Below are positions 25,083 through 38,864 of a stretch of DNA of 64,000 nt, in pieces. Both the position numbers and the translations under genes were made by a program. Under the pieces are notes generated by a model that was not told where the DNA came from, searched no databases, and worked only from the letters and a program-made list of their open reading frames with translations. The stretch comes from Acetoanaerobium sticklandii (GTDB lineage: Bacteria; Bacillota; Clostridia; Peptostreptococcales; Filifactoraceae), in contig NC_014614.1 of NCBI RefSeq assembly GCF_000196455.1, positions 2,216,001-2,280,000 of the forward strand. The letters are read 5' to 3'. Every line of letters starts with the position of its first letter. Position 1 is the stretch's first letter.

Positions 25083-27144
25083 TTTTCTTGACCTTTTCCA
25101 GGAATTTTATAAATAAATCTGCACAAAGTACAAATATAGCTCCTGTTATAACTGCAATAGCAAGCTCATAGCTGACTCTTAGATATGAGATATAAATAGG
25201 AGTTCTAATATGGGAAAAGGTATTTAAAATATTGCTCTGCCCAATGGCTGCAACAAGGGCAAATGCAGGAAAGCTCCAAATAAATCTTTTTCTAAAGGCT
25301 AAAAATACAAATAAAATAAGCGCTGGATAGCCTAATAAGAAGGCTTTGTTTCTCGGTCTAGCTGGCAAGAATAACTCCAGCATGTTTCTTACGAGTAATT
25401 CTATAGATGAAGGCTCAACATTTGATTCATGTCCACTTCTAAGCAGTAAAAGAGCTACTGCTCCAAGTAGTACCCCTACTATCAGCGCTTGCCAAATTTT
25501 AATATTTCCTAGCAAAAATTCTTTTATTTCATTTACTCGTAGGTAATTGTCTTTATCTTTTCTACTGTAGCCAAAATAAGCCATGTAAGCTACAAGTGCT
25601 ATTGCTAGAGGAGCTACCTGTGAAAGCTTTACCCCTTTGAAAATATCTAGCTCTAAAAGATACTTGCTCTGAGCAAAGAAGGCTACCTCATATATTGCTC
25701 CTATTAAAGATATCGCTATTGCAAGTACAAGCACTATAAGTCCTCTTGCATAGGCTTGGAAGGTTTTAACCTTTTGATCTTTTGCCAGAATATCTTTTAT
25801 TATAGCGAGAACGCAAATTATAGCTAGCGATGGGAATACAATAGTTGCAAGCAGCCCAAACAGCTTATTAACTAAATCCAGCTTAATGTTTGCCGCATAT
25901 ATTCCTCCAGTTAAAATAGCTGATACCATAAACCCTAAAAGTAAATGCTTTCTTTTTAATTTAATTATATTTTCAAGCATGATAAATGCCGCAGCTAAAG
26001 TTCCAATCGCCGCAATCATCTGCATGCTTCTTCTTGCTCTTAGCGGCTGCATAGGCTGTACTTCACCTGGTTTTATATCGTGAGTTTTCGAAAGGCGTTC
26101 CTGCAAATCATCAAGTCTATCCTTATATATTTTCATATCAGTTACAGCCTTGCTATTTGGCATAATAAATGGTTTAAAATATATAATTCTTATATTTCTC
26201 TCTGTAATTGCTCTATAAAAAGTATTTACTATCTCTTCTCCGTTGTGGTGCATAGGTATTCCATAATCAAATCTTTTTTGTATGAATTGCCATGTAGTAA
26301 AAGCTCTTATAGCTTTATAATCCATTTTTTCAACCAACGGCTGAAGCCCTATAGTTTCTAGATGCTCTCTTTGAACTGAAGCCTCAATCATACCAACTGA
26401 AATGTTTCTGTCGTACAGAGTTTTAGCAAGATAATCTAGCTCTTCGTCGCTTCCGATTACTTGCTCTCCAGCAAAAATTACATATGTTTGCTTTAGGTTG
26501 TTTTTATCTATAGAATCTATAAACCTATCTATGGATTTTTTAGCATCTTGTGTATCTGCAATATATACTGGTCTTAAAAGCACATTTAATCCTGAAGCTT
26601 TTGCTAGCTTAATTTCATCTTCTAAGAAGCCTAGACCGGTGTACTCTAGCTTAGAGGCTTGACCGATTGTACTAGCTCCGATTTTATTGCCCACAAAATC
26701 TCTTACAACTGTTGAATCAAAAGCCATATCTTTTGGCTTTCCTTCAATTACCAAGGTATTATCATCTCTATATGTCATTTTTCTGGATTCTTTAAGTACC
26801 TGCTTTAGACCAGCTTCAATGAACTTCAGCCCTTCATTTTCTCCAGCTATAACTAAATCGTAGCCTTCAAAGCTAGTTCTAATTTTAAAATCTTCATTCA
26901 TTTTAAGAGAGTTAATAGTAGCTTCTCCTATGTTTACAGAAGCTACTCCTGCTTCTTTAAAGTCTTTAAGGGATTTTTCCATATCTTGTTCAGCTTCACT
27001 TGAATATCTAAGCATTTCATTGTAATCTAAAGTTAATTCATAGGTTTTATAGCCATTTTCAACTTTCATCCTATCAAATAGTATGAATGATGATACGATA
27101 AGTCCAAGTGCAAGAAATATCGCAAGTATTCTTTCTACCCTCAT
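25075..27144 (-). CDS. DUF5693 family multi-pass membrane protein
   Basis: The 689-residue protein has one N-terminal membrane segment, a large external region (about 30-370) and then about eight to ten membrane segments. This matches the DUF5693 proteins that commonly neighbour csaB in Clostridia. No catalytic motif is recognised. Its external part has an alpha/beta look, with repeated lists of charged helices, and might bind polysaccharide. A role in export or modification of wall polymer is suggested only by its place between ltaS-like and csaB genes. Start has GGAAGGT upstream. Confidence 0.8.
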   Translation of the reverse strand: MRVERILAIFLALGLIVSSFILFDRMKVENGYKTYELTLDYNEMLRYSSEAEQDMEKSLKDFKEAGVASVNIGEATINSLKMNEDFKIRTSFEGYDLVIAGENEGLKFIEAGLKQVLKESRKMTYRDDNTLVIEGKPKDMAFDSTVVRDFVGNKIGASTIGQASKLEYTGLGFLEDEIKLAKASGLNVLLRPVYIADTQDAKKSIDRFIDSIDKNNLKQTYVIFAGEQVIGSDEELDYLAKTLYDRNISVGMIEASVQREHLETIGLQPLVEKMDYKAIRAFTTWQFIQKRFDYGIPMHHNGEEIVNTFYRAITERNIRIIYFKPFIMPNSKAVTDMKIYKDRLDDLQERLSKTHDIKPGEVQPMQPLRARRSMQMIAAIGTLAAAFIMLENIIKLKRKHLLLGFMVSAILTGGIYAANIKLDLVNKLFGLLATIVFPSLAIICVLAIIKDILAKDQKVKTFQAYARGLIVLVLAIAISLIGAIYEVAFFAQSKYLLELDIFKGVKLSQVAPLAIALVAYMAYFGYSRKDKDNYLRVNEIKEFLLGNIKIWQALIVGVLLGAVALLLLRSGHESNVEPSSIELLVRNMLELFLPARPRNKAFLLGYPALILFVFLAFRKRFIWSFPAFALVAAIGQSNILNTFSHIRTPIYISYLRVSYELAIAVITGAIFVLCADLFIKFLEKVKKNA

Positions 27145-27159
27145 AATGTTACCTTCCTT

Positions 27160-28968
27160 CTAATTCTCATTTTGATATTTTTTGCCAAATAAATCATCAT
27201 ACATGATTTGGTATTCATTCATTCTAAATTTTTGTATGTCTTCATAAGTTGATTTTATATCAAAATATGTTTGCTCCGATATACTCTGATCTTGATATTG
27301 AGCGGCCATGTACCCATAGAATTTAGGTACTGTAGCCTCAGCATAATCTAGCAGTACTCCTGAAAGAGCATTTATCCCAAGATTCATAGTCTTTGGATTT
27401 TCTTTATAGTTGCTCCAAATTATATATGGGGTTGCAAACATATCTTTTCTGCTTGTTCCAGCTTTCATGTTTGTATAGTATGGGTAAGTCCTATACATTG
27501 AGAATCCACCTGGCAAATGATCTCCGAAATAACATAAAATCGTAGGCTTATCTCTTTTTTCTATATATTTATAAAGCTCGTATAAATCATTATCAGATAT
27601 TTTAACTCCTGTAGCATATCTCGATAGCATATCCTTATCTTCAGCGGACAAATCGCCTTCCACTTTAATCTCCTCAACTCCTCCAGGAACATAATAAGGA
27701 GCATGATTTTGGACGGTAACAGCAAAAATCATCTGATTTTTGTCTTCGTTTTCCTCAAGTGTATGTTTTATCTTGCTCATCATATCTGCATCACTAATCC
27801 AGCTTCCAAAATAAAATGGATTTTCAAATTCGTCTACAGAAATAAATCTATCAAAGCCCATATACTCATAAACCTTTTTTCTATTCCAAAACTCTGGAAT
27901 ATTGTTATGTATGGCTGTGGCTAAATAATTATCTTCCTTCATATATCTAGCTAATGAGTTTATATCGTTTTTAATATGCTGCTGGTAAGGTACAGAGCCT
28001 TCTGGAAGGTGCTTTACACTATAACCAGTTAAAAATTCAAATTCAGTATTTGCAGTTTTCCCTCCTAGAACAGGAACGTATACTTCACCAGTTATCCCTT
28101 TTGCTCCTATTTCTCTAAACCTTGGCATTGGGTCACTTGAAAACTCTAGCCCTTCTATTTTCGTTACGTCTGCAAAGGATTCCGACATGATAACTACTAT
28201 ATCAGGCGAAACCTCACCTTGCTTTTCATATGCTAGTAGCTCCTTGTCGATTTCTGCAATTTTAGTTTTACTATATCCATCCGGTTTTTTAATAATAATA
28301 TTGCTGATATTTATAGTAAATCCAAGCAAAAAGCCATTGTATGTATAGTTCTGATTCTGGTCCCAAAAATAATTAGTAATCGCGTTTGTTCTAAAAAAAT
28401 CTGCTCTATATTTATTTTCCGAGGAGAAACCTATAAGTACACTTGAAAACATAGTTATGACTACTATAGAGCTAACTACACCCAAAAGCTTATTGCTATT
28501 GTATTTCAAGTTTACTTTTTTATCCCAGAAAAAATAAAATGCAACGACTATTAATAGTAAACTAGCAGCTAGTCCTAGAAATGCAATACTTTTTGAATCT
28601 AAAAATTCATTTTTCATCGCTGGCATTACTCTAGCCGCATCTTGAATAAGAAAAATATCCCAAGGAAGAAAAGGAACGCCTTGGTATTTAAATTTTGACA
28701 TATTCACAAAGCCCATTAGAGTCGATAAAAGCAGTGCTAAAAAGCTAGAAAGCCAAACCTTCCTAAATAGAATATAAATAAATCCAGTAAGAGACACAGC
28801 TATAATTATATTAAGTGCTACTATTCTGGGCTCACTTGCCATAAAGCTCATAATTTCTCTAAAAGAAGCTCTGTTTGACAGCTCTAAAAGCACAACTAGC
28901 ATAACAGAAAACAACGAACAAAGGAGCAGACCTATGTAACCTGCTCCCTTTATATATTTAGGTTTCAA
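27160..28968 (-). CDS. LTA-synthase-family sulfatase-fold membrane enzyme
   Basis: The 602-residue protein has five predicted N-terminal membrane helices and an external sulfatase-type domain with VVIMSESFADVTK (metal Glu), GGKTANTEFEFLTG (nucleophile Thr), FAVTVQNHAPYY and CYFGDHLPG (Asp/His). This is the LtaS architecture: glycerophosphate or a related group is transferred from lipid to a polymer or glycan. Several family members exist per genome, so polymer synthase versus primase or modifier is open. Start appears to be TTG at 28968 with GAGGG upstream. Confidence 0.88.
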   Translation of the reverse strand: MKPKYIKGAGYIGLLLCSLFSVMLVVLLELSNRASFREIMSFMASEPRIVALNIIIAVSLTGFIYILFRKVWLSSFLALLLSTLMGFVNMSKFKYQGVPFLPWDIFLIQDAARVMPAMKNEFLDSKSIAFLGLAASLLLIVVAFYFFWDKKVNLKYNSNKLLGVVSSIVVITMFSSVLIGFSSENKYRADFFRTNAITNYFWDQNQNYTYNGFLLGFTINISNIIIKKPDGYSKTKIAEIDKELLAYEKQGEVSPDIVVIMSESFADVTKIEGLEFSSDPMPRFREIGAKGITGEVYVPVLGGKTANTEFEFLTGYSVKHLPEGSVPYQQHIKNDINSLARYMKEDNYLATAIHNNIPEFWNRKKVYEYMGFDRFISVDEFENPFYFGSWISDADMMSKIKHTLEENEDKNQMIFAVTVQNHAPYYVPGGVEEIKVEGDLSAEDKDMLSRYATGVKISDNDLYELYKYIEKRDKPTILCYFGDHLPGGFSMYRTYPYYTNMKAGTSRKDMFATPYIIWSNYKENPKTMNLGINALSGVLLDYAEATVPKFYGYMAAQYQDQSISEQTYFDIKSTYEDIQKFRMNEYQIMYDDLFGKKYQNEN

Positions 28969-29057
28969 CTAACCCTCACATCCAATCTATACAATCTGGG
29001 AAATATCCTACAATATTATACTACAAAAACGAAGATAACAAAATATTAAGTAGTAAT

Positions 29058-30263
29058 TTATAGGCTATCAAATTGTGTAGGGGTTATAAAATCTGTGTAA
29101 AAACCATATACTCCCATATTTTTAAAATTTTTCATTTGCTCAGCATCATTTATAGTATGTGTATATATTTTTATACCATAAGAATTAAATAGAGTTATAT
29201 CTTGAGCATTAATTCTTTCTGGTGGCATAGTAACAACCTTGATTCCCTTTGCTGTTACAAATTCAAGTGCTTGCTGATTTGTAGCTGAAGTAGCATATAA
29301 AGTATAGATAAGTGATTTAAATTTATGCTGACTCATAACTGCATCATACATACTCTCATTGTAAATTTGAGGTATAATTCTATCTAAAACTGATTCATCC
29401 ACTTCTTTACACACTCTAACAAGCTCTTTAAACTGAGCTGAAGATTGAGCATAGTCAGTTATTTTAGTATCTGTAATCATATAGATATCAGGATTTGCAC
29501 TCATTATAGCTACTATTTCCTCTATATCTATAGTTTTATACATACCGTTAAATTTAAAATTCAAAAATTCTTCTTTAGTTGGTATTTCGTTTGAATACTG
29601 CTCTGGAATTGGTCTTCCATATTTGCTAGCTAAAAGCTCATAAAAACCATGACTAGCAACAAGCTCTCCGTGAACAGTTGGAAGAAGGTCTACTTCAAAT
29701 AATCTAAAATCACTTTTATAGCTTTGCTTCATTGCATCTAGAGTATTGCTGTTTGTAACTCCATTTACTGAGCCTAAAGCGTGTGCTATAACTCTGTTTT
29801 TTGTCCATGCATAGGCAGATGGTGTTTCACTTTGCTTATTTATTACATTAAAGCTCATCTTCACATTGCTAGTAGTAAGAACCTTCCCAAAAGCAGATTC
29901 TACAGCTTCAGTGCTAATTACAGTCTTTCCCATATAATAAAGTATTCCATTTGGAATACTCTTGCTCATTCCATTCGTAGTTACAGTTTTATTATTTCCA
30001 TCAAAAACAATTGTTTTATTTTCATATGTATATTCTGTTGGACTGACCTTGGTGTACTGTAGCAGATTCATTAAATCTTCTACGCTTACATATATTTTAT
30101 GTTCAATAATATATGTATCTATTTTCCCATCATCTTCAGTTTGTTCTGCTACTGGCTTACTATCATTATCTTTATCATCCTTAGTATCTGCAAAAACTTG
30201 AGCTGGAACTGATAGAGAAAGTAATAAGGTTAACATCAATGCTATATGTCTTTTCAATTTCAT
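29058..30263 (-). CDS. Secreted GDPD/PI-PLC-fold phosphodiesterase with copper-amine-oxidase-type N-domain
   Basis: The 401-residue protein has a signal peptide (about 1-25), an acidic linker, a copper-amine-oxidase-N-like repeat domain (about 48-145, YVSVEDLMNLL ... VISTEAVESAFG) and a GDPD-type TIM barrel (about 155-400). Conserved barrel features include VIAHALGS, NSNTLDAM, FEVDLLPT and VASHGF. Compared with classical GDPD, HRG is HAL and HD is HG, as in a known secreted subgroup. It lies 89 bases before the ltaS-like gene, so it may act on teichoic-acid glycerophosphates (inference). Confidence 0.82.
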   Translation of the reverse strand: MKLKRHIALMLTLLLSLSVPAQVFADTKDDKDNDSKPVAEQTEDDGKIDTYIIEHKIYVSVEDLMNLLQYTKVSPTEYTYENKTIVFDGNNKTVTTNGMSKSIPNGILYYMGKTVISTEAVESAFGKVLTTSNVKMSFNVINKQSETPSAYAWTKNRVIAHALGSVNGVTNSNTLDAMKQSYKSDFRLFEVDLLPTVHGELVASHGFYELLASKYGRPIPEQYSNEIPTKEEFLNFKFNGMYKTIDIEEIVAIMSANPDIYMITDTKITDYAQSSAQFKELVRVCKEVDESVLDRIIPQIYNESMYDAVMSQHKFKSLIYTLYATSATNQQALEFVTAKGIKVVTMPPERINAQDITLFNSYGIKIYTHTINDAEQMKNFKNMGVYGFYTDFITPTQFDSL

Positions 30264-30334
30264 CTTCTCCTTTTCATCTATTGTCTATATTATGTTATCA
30301 TTAAAAGCCCACTATTTCGGTTACAGTTTAAAGA

Positions 30335-30373
30335 CAGAAAAGAGCTGCAAGAGAAAATTCCTCTTACAGCTCT
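30335..30373 (-). terminator. Terminator after mazF
   Basis: AGAGCTGTAAGAG / CTCTTGCAGCTCT stem on the minus strand (30361-30373 with 30341-30353, one mismatch or wobble), 7-base loop, then TTTTCTGTCTTT. It ends the acpS-alr-mazF side of the locus. Confidence 0.8.
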
Positions 30374-30443
30374 AAAATATGTACAGCTTGTATTAAACTT
30401 AGTTTTAATTCTTAATTGTTATCATTATTTGGTTAATGATAGT

Positions 30444-30806
30444 TTATTGTTCAAAAATACCTAAACTAACTTGAAGCAACTTGTCAATTTGCTCCATCAG
30501 ATTTTCATCGCATCGTCCAATTTTTTCTTTAAGACGCTTTTTATCAATGGTTCTTATTTGCTCCAATAAAACTACCGAATCTTTAACAAGCCCATAGTTC
30601 CCTGCCTTAATCTCAATATGAGTAGGCAGTTTGGCTTTATTAATCTGTGACGTTATTGCTGTAATTATAATTGTCGGAGAATATTTGTTACCTATATCAT
30701 TTTGTACAACGAGTACAGGTCTGGTTCCACCTTGTTCTGATCCTATTACAGGATTGAGGTCGGCATAAAAAATATCTCCTCTTCTGACTGTTATATTATT
30801 GCTCAT
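30444..30806 (-). CDS. mazF: MazF/NdoA-type endoribonuclease (type II toxin)
   Basis: The 120-residue protein has the PemK/MazF motif [30 protein letters not shown] and the later TAITSQI segment, nearly full-length identity in layout to Bacillus NdoA. MazF cuts mRNA at short specific sites. It follows alr by 52 bases, the usual Firmicute location, but the antitoxin gene that normally sits between alr and mazF is absent. SD AAGGGAAGAG precedes the ATG. Confidence 0.93.
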   Translation of the reverse strand: MSNNITVRRGDIFYADLNPVIGSEQGGTRPVLVVQNDIGNKYSPTIIITAITSQINKAKLPTHIEIKAGNYGLVKDSVVLLEQIRTIDKKRLKEKIGRCDENLMEQIDKLLQVSLGIFEQ

Positions 30807-30858
30807 TATTATGCACTCTTCCCTTCACCTGATACTCGAGAAGATACGTTAGGTAGCC

Positions 30859-32013
30859 CTAAATCAGATAATCTTGTACCTTGATAATCTTTCCATCTTC
30901 TTTATATATTCTAGGCACTCTGCGCTGTACCATACACAGTAGCTCATAGTTTATGGTCCCTAGTCTTTGCGCAAAACGTTCGATATCCATACCCTCTTCA
31001 TCCGAAAATATAGTAATCTGGTCTCCTACCTTGGCCTCTTCTTCCAATGAAAGCATGCACTGGTCCATACAGATACGCCCAACTACTGGCACCATTTTAT
31101 CATTTAGTTTTACATCAGCTTGTCCAGATAACATTCTGGTAAATCCATCCGCATATCCTATAGGAATCGTTGCTATTATTTCATTTTCCTTAGAGCGATA
31201 TTTATGACCATAGCTTATCCCTCTGCCCTCTTCCAATTTTTTTACATGAGCAACCGTGCTTTTAAGTGCCATTGCTGGATATAGCTTTACTTTTGATTTA
31301 TCTACATCATCTGATGGATAATGACCATAAAGTATTATTCCAGGTCTTACCATATCTAGATGATACTCTGGTAGCATCATAGTTGCAGCGCTGTTGCAAA
31401 CGTGTTTTATTGGAATTTTAAGTCCTTTAGTCTCTAACTCATTTACAACGAAGCTGTAATTCTTATACTGCTCATGAGTATAGCTTAAATCTTTGTCATC
31501 TGCTAGTGCAAAATGTGTGAAAATGCCAACTATTTCTAAATTTTCTAAGGTTGATATCTTAAGTATTTCATCTACTGCTTCATTATCACATTGAAGCCCA
31601 AGTCTAGACATACCGCTGTCTAGCTTAATATGTATTTTTGCATTTAGATTATTATCTTTGGCTATTTGAGATAATAAAGCAGCTTTTTCATAGCTGTAGA
31701 TTGTGATGTCTACATTGTTTTGCATCATATCCTTAAACCTGTCCTCTGGAACATAGCCTAGGCACATTATAGGCTTAGTGATGCTATTTTGTCTTAGCTC
31801 TAAAGCTTCTTCACAAACTGCAACAGCAAAATAATCTGCTCCTTCTTTATCTAAAACCTTTGCATACTGCACAGCTCCATGTCCATAAGCATTCGCTTTG
31901 ATTACTGCACAAAATTTCGTCTCGGGTTTAAGCAATTTCCTTATATTATTATAATTTGCTTTCACATGGTCTAGATTGATTTCTGCCCATGTCGGTCTAA
32001 ATGTATGGCTCAT
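30859..32013 (-). CDS. alr: Alanine racemase
   Basis: A 384-residue PLP enzyme that makes D-alanine for peptidoglycan. The PLP lysine motif AVIKANAYGHG lies near residue 36-46, and the catalytic Tyr region HKYRSKENEI and GRICMDQCM follow. Length and motifs are standard. It is followed by mazF and preceded by a 130-base gap and acpS. The start ATG is supported by AAGGGGG upstream. Confidence 0.95.
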   Translation of the reverse strand: MSHTFRPTWAEINLDHVKANYNNIRKLLKPETKFCAVIKANAYGHGAVQYAKVLDKEGADYFAVAVCEEALELRQNSITKPIMCLGYVPEDRFKDMMQNNVDITIYSYEKAALLSQIAKDNNLNAKIHIKLDSGMSRLGLQCDNEAVDEILKISTLENLEIVGIFTHFALADDKDLSYTHEQYKNYSFVVNELETKGLKIPIKHVCNSAATMMLPEYHLDMVRPGIILYGHYPSDDVDKSKVKLYPAMALKSTVAHVKKLEEGRGISYGHKYRSKENEIIATIPIGYADGFTRMLSGQADVKLNDKMVPVVGRICMDQCMLSLEEEAKVGDQITIFSDEEGMDIERFAQRLGTINYELLCMVQRRVPRIYKEDGKIIKVQDYLI

Positions 32014-32143
32014 AATGCAATCCCCCTTCTGATATCATACAATTTATATCTACCATAAAAAATATGATTTAAACTATAAATTTAATCTAACCTCATTATA
32101 CCTTGAAGCTAGAATTTTTCCAATATTTCAAATTCTTTATATC

Positions 32144-32512
32144 CTAATCAATAATAGCAACTGCATGAGCATAATGCTTGCTATGGGATATGCTTATATT
32201 TATATTAAACCCTCCAAGTTCGGCTAGAGCGACTTTAGCTTTATTATGAAGCAGGACATATGGCTTTCCTCCTGAAGCTCTTAGTATTTCTATATCTGTA
32301 AACGCAAAGCTTACAAATCCAGTTCCTAGAGCTTTAGAAACAGCTTCTTTCGCGCAGAACATACCTGCTAAGGTTTCAATTTTCTGGCCTTTTGCCTGAT
32401 AATAATCAAGCTCGCTTTTTGTATATATCTTAGTTAAGAATCTAGAATTTTTTTCAATAGCTGACTTTATTCTATCTATTTCCAAGATATCATTTCCAAT
32501 ACCCTTTATCAT
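32144..32512 (-). CDS. acpS: Holo-[acyl-carrier-protein] synthase
   Basis: A 122-residue AcpS that moves 4'-phosphopantetheine from CoA to ACP. The motifs GIGNDILEIDRI at the N-terminus and GMFCAKEAVSKALG (Mg/CoA site) are intact, with SISHSKHYAHAVA near the end. Eight bases separate it from the upstream coiled-coil gene. The alr neighbourhood acpS-alr-mazF is common in Firmicutes. Confidence 0.95.
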   Translation of the reverse strand: MIKGIGNDILEIDRIKSAIEKNSRFLTKIYTKSELDYYQAKGQKIETLAGMFCAKEAVSKALGTGFVSFAFTDIEILRASGGKPYVLLHNKAKVALAELGGFNINISISHSKHYAHAVAIID

Positions 32513-32519
32513 GCTTCAC

Positions 32520-33119
32520 CTACTTGCTTAAAAATTCCTCATCGAGCTTTTCAGTATCTTTCGCTCCTACCATAGCATGTAAAAACCCATAAATAGAATT
32601 GACACGCTTTTCCAATTTATCTCTTTTTTCTCTATCTACTTTTAGTTTTTGTCTTAGTACTTCTATCTCTTCCAAAACCTTTTTAAGCTCTGCTTCGTCT
32701 TTTTTCATATATTCATAAGCATAATCTATGGTTTCTTTCAAAAGCTCTAGATTTTTTTCTTCCTTTTCCATTATTATATCTTGAATTTCATCTTCTCTAT
32801 TTTTGATTTCTTCTCTTACTTCTTCCATTCTTAAGCGTTGCTCTTCAAGCCTTTTCTCCATGCTAAGATTGTTCTGAGAATTAAGTTCATTAGAAATATA
32901 AAGCACATTTGCTGTAATTCTAGATTTTTCTTTATGAAGAGTATTTACTTCTAGTATATGCTTTTTCTCTACTTCAATAAGCGACTTTATTTCATTGCTT
33001 ATATCTTTCATTTTGTTACTTTGCCCATATTTAATCATAGATTGATATGGAGCATAGTTAAGTAAGAGAGGCACTCTTTTTTTTGATAATATATCTTGAA
33101 AAATATCTTGAGTTTTCAT
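32520..33119 (-). CDS. Predicted coiled-coil protein of unknown function
   Basis: The 199-residue protein has a central Glu/Lys-rich coiled coil from about residue 45 to 170 and short globular ends (N-terminus VPLLLNYAPYQSMIKYGQ; C-terminus SIYGFLHAMVGAKDTE). There is no signal peptide, membrane segment or recognised family. It sits between the ATP synthase terminator and acpS and appears to be the first gene of the acpS transcript. A cytoplasmic structural or adaptor role would fit, but nothing specific can be claimed. Confidence 0.7.
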   Translation of the reverse strand: MKTQDIFQDILSKKRVPLLLNYAPYQSMIKYGQSNKMKDISNEIKSLIEVEKKHILEVNTLHKEKSRITANVLYISNELNSQNNLSMEKRLEEQRLRMEEVREEIKNREDEIQDIIMEKEEKNLELLKETIDYAYEYMKKDEAELKKVLEEIEVLRQKLKVDREKRDKLEKRVNSIYGFLHAMVGAKDTEKLDEEFLSK

Positions 33120-33186
33120 ATATTTTTATCTCCTATAGCTCAAAGGTTATTAATAACTATTCTAAATTACATTATAACACAATAAG

Positions 33187-33214
33187 AAAAGACTAGGCAA
33201 AGCCTAGTCTTTTT
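33187..33214 (-). terminator. Terminator of the ATP synthase operon
   Basis: AAAAGACTAGGC / GCCTAGTCTTTT around a 3-base loop (33187-33198 and 33202-33213). It overlaps the atpC stop codon and is followed on the minus strand by a short T run within the stem end. Confidence 0.85.
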
Positions 33215-33605
33215 GAGCTGTTCTAATTCTATTAAGAGCCTTTTTAAGTCTAACTTCAGCCATATCCATTTCTCTTTCAGATAGCTTTCTGTTAATTATG
33301 CTTTCAGCCAATTCCTTAGCTTTCTTAGCTCTTTCAACATCTATCTCAATGGGCCACTCAGCTGCTTCTGTTAGAATAGTAGTTTTTTCTTTGTCTACTT
33401 GGATAAAGCCTCCAGCTATTGTAGCTTCTTTGAAAACTCCATCTTTTTTTATTTTTATAATTCCGATGTCAAGTGATGCAACATAGTCTGTGTGCCCTTT
33501 AAGTATACCAACATCACCCTCAGTTGTTCTAACTACAAGCATATCGACTTCTTCGTTATAAAAAAGTTTATCAGGCGTTACTATCTGAAGGTTAAAAGTA
33601 GCCAT
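33204..33605 (-). CDS. atpC: ATP synthase epsilon subunit
   Basis: The 133-residue epsilon subunit has an N-terminal beta-sandwich (TFNLQIVTPDKLFY, GDVGILKGHTDYVASL) and a C-terminal two-helix hairpin (AKKAKELAESII ... RLKKALNRI). It couples rotation to catalysis and can inhibit hydrolysis. It is last in the operon, three bases after atpD, with the terminator running into its stop codon. Confidence 0.96.
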   Translation of the reverse strand: MATFNLQIVTPDKLFYNEEVDMLVVRTTEGDVGILKGHTDYVASLDIGIIKIKKDGVFKEATIAGGFIQVDKEKTTILTEAAEWPIEIDVERAKKAKELAESIINRKLSEREMDMAEVRLKKALNRIRTAQKD

Positions 33606-33608
33606 AGT

Positions 33609-35880
<2,272 letters not shown>

Positions 35881-35906
35881 GCTCCATTCACCTCCTCATT
35901 TAGAGG

Positions 35907-37436
<1,530 letters not shown>

Positions 37437-37979
37437 CTATGCAATTATTGCTGAAATATCTTGTTTTAGTCCTTCTAGACGGCTTTTTACACTGCCATCT
37501 ATTTGTTCATTACCAATTTTAATTAAAATTCCACCTATAAGGCCAGAATCTACTAAGTGATTTAAAACGATTTCGCTACCAGTAATAGCTTGTAATTTTT
37601 CTATAAGTGCGGCTTTTAATTCTTCACTCAGAGGAGCTGCAGTTATTGCTGTTACCTCTTTTATGTTTCTAGCAGCATTTAGTAAATTTTTAAATTCATC
37701 AGCTATTTGAGGGAAAGCAGCTACTCTACTTTTATCTACTAGAATTTTCAGGAAATTAAATGTAGAAGTAGATAATTGATTAGCAAATACATTTTCTATC
37801 AAAGATTTTTTTTCTTCTTTAGATATCATAGGCGCTTTTAGTACCTTCATAAAATCAGCATTTTCAGTAAGCACTTTATCTATGAACTTAAGTTCTTCTA
37901 AAAAGTCATCTTCTTTTTGAAGCTCTTTTGCTACTTCATAAAAAGCTCCTGCATATCTTTGCTGTACTAGTTCTGCCAT
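37437..37979 (-). CDS. atpH: ATP synthase delta subunit
   Basis: A 180-residue OSCP/delta protein with the N-terminal helical domain (QRYAGAFYEVAKE) and the C-terminal GGILIKIGNEQIDGSVKSRL motif. It connects the peripheral stalk to the top of F1. Its start lies 13 bases inside the end of atpF, so the two are translationally coupled. Confidence 0.95.
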   Translation of the reverse strand: MAELVQQRYAGAFYEVAKELQKEDDFLEELKFIDKVLTENADFMKVLKAPMISKEEKKSLIENVFANQLSTSTFNFLKILVDKSRVAAFPQIADEFKNLLNAARNIKEVTAITAAPLSEELKAALIEKLQAITGSEIVLNHLVDSGLIGGILIKIGNEQIDGSVKSRLEGLKQDISAIIA

Positions 37980-38476
37980 GATGTATCACCTACATTATCA
38001 ATAAAATCTTTAATAAGGCGGTCATGATCAGAAGAATTGATATCCTTTTGAATAACCTTGCTCGCTATCATCATAGCAATCTCAGAAATATCATCCTTGA
38101 TTTCATTCATTGCCTTTTGCTTTTCTCTTTCAATCTCGCTGTTGGCTTTAACAGTAATTCTTTCAGCTTCTTTCTTAGCTTCAGCTACTATCTCTTCAAA
38201 GCGATCTTCTCCTCTTTTTGAAGCTTCCTTAACAATTTCAGCTGCTTCAGATTTTGCCATAGCTATTTTGTCAGCATACTGTTTTTCAAGTAGTTCTGCC
38301 TTAGCTTTCGCTTCATCTGCCTCATTAAAGGCTTTTGCAACTTCATTCTGTCTATTTTCCATAAAGGTCTTAACAGGTTTGAAAAGGAGTTTTTTAAGAA
38401 CTAGAAACAAGATAATGGTGTTAGCCCATGTAATTAATACTTCAAATACCCCAAGGCTTATAAAGTTTTGAAACAT
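37967..38476 (-). CDS. atpF: ATP synthase b subunit
   Basis: The 169-residue peripheral-stalk subunit has one N-terminal membrane segment (about 10-28) and a long charged helix (about 35-160) for dimerisation. It anchors delta and F1 to the a subunit. SD GGAGGAGGAAA precedes the ATG. There is a single b gene, as expected outside photosynthetic bacteria. Confidence 0.95.
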   Translation of the reverse strand: MFQNFISLGVFEVLITWANTIILFLVLKKLLFKPVKTFMENRQNEVAKAFNEADEAKAKAELLEKQYADKIAMAKSEAAEIVKEASKRGEDRFEEIVAEAKKEAERITVKANSEIEREKQKAMNEIKDDISEIAMMIASKVIQKDINSSDHDRLIKDFIDNVGDTSWQN

Positions 38477-38519
38477 TTTCCTCCTCCTTCCTTATTTCTT
38501 GCTATTTCCAAGCTAATAA

Positions 38520-38774
<255 letters not shown>

Positions 38775-38864
38775 TTAATATTCCTCCTTTAAATTGTACA
38801 TTTGTACTTTAAATTAATTATAATTTCTAAAAAATAAGTTTTGTCTTATTTTTAACAAAAGTTG

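Noticed and set aside
30807..30858. Hidden antitoxin gene between alr and mazF
   Set aside because: All frames inspected in this 52-base gap lack a start and enough length.
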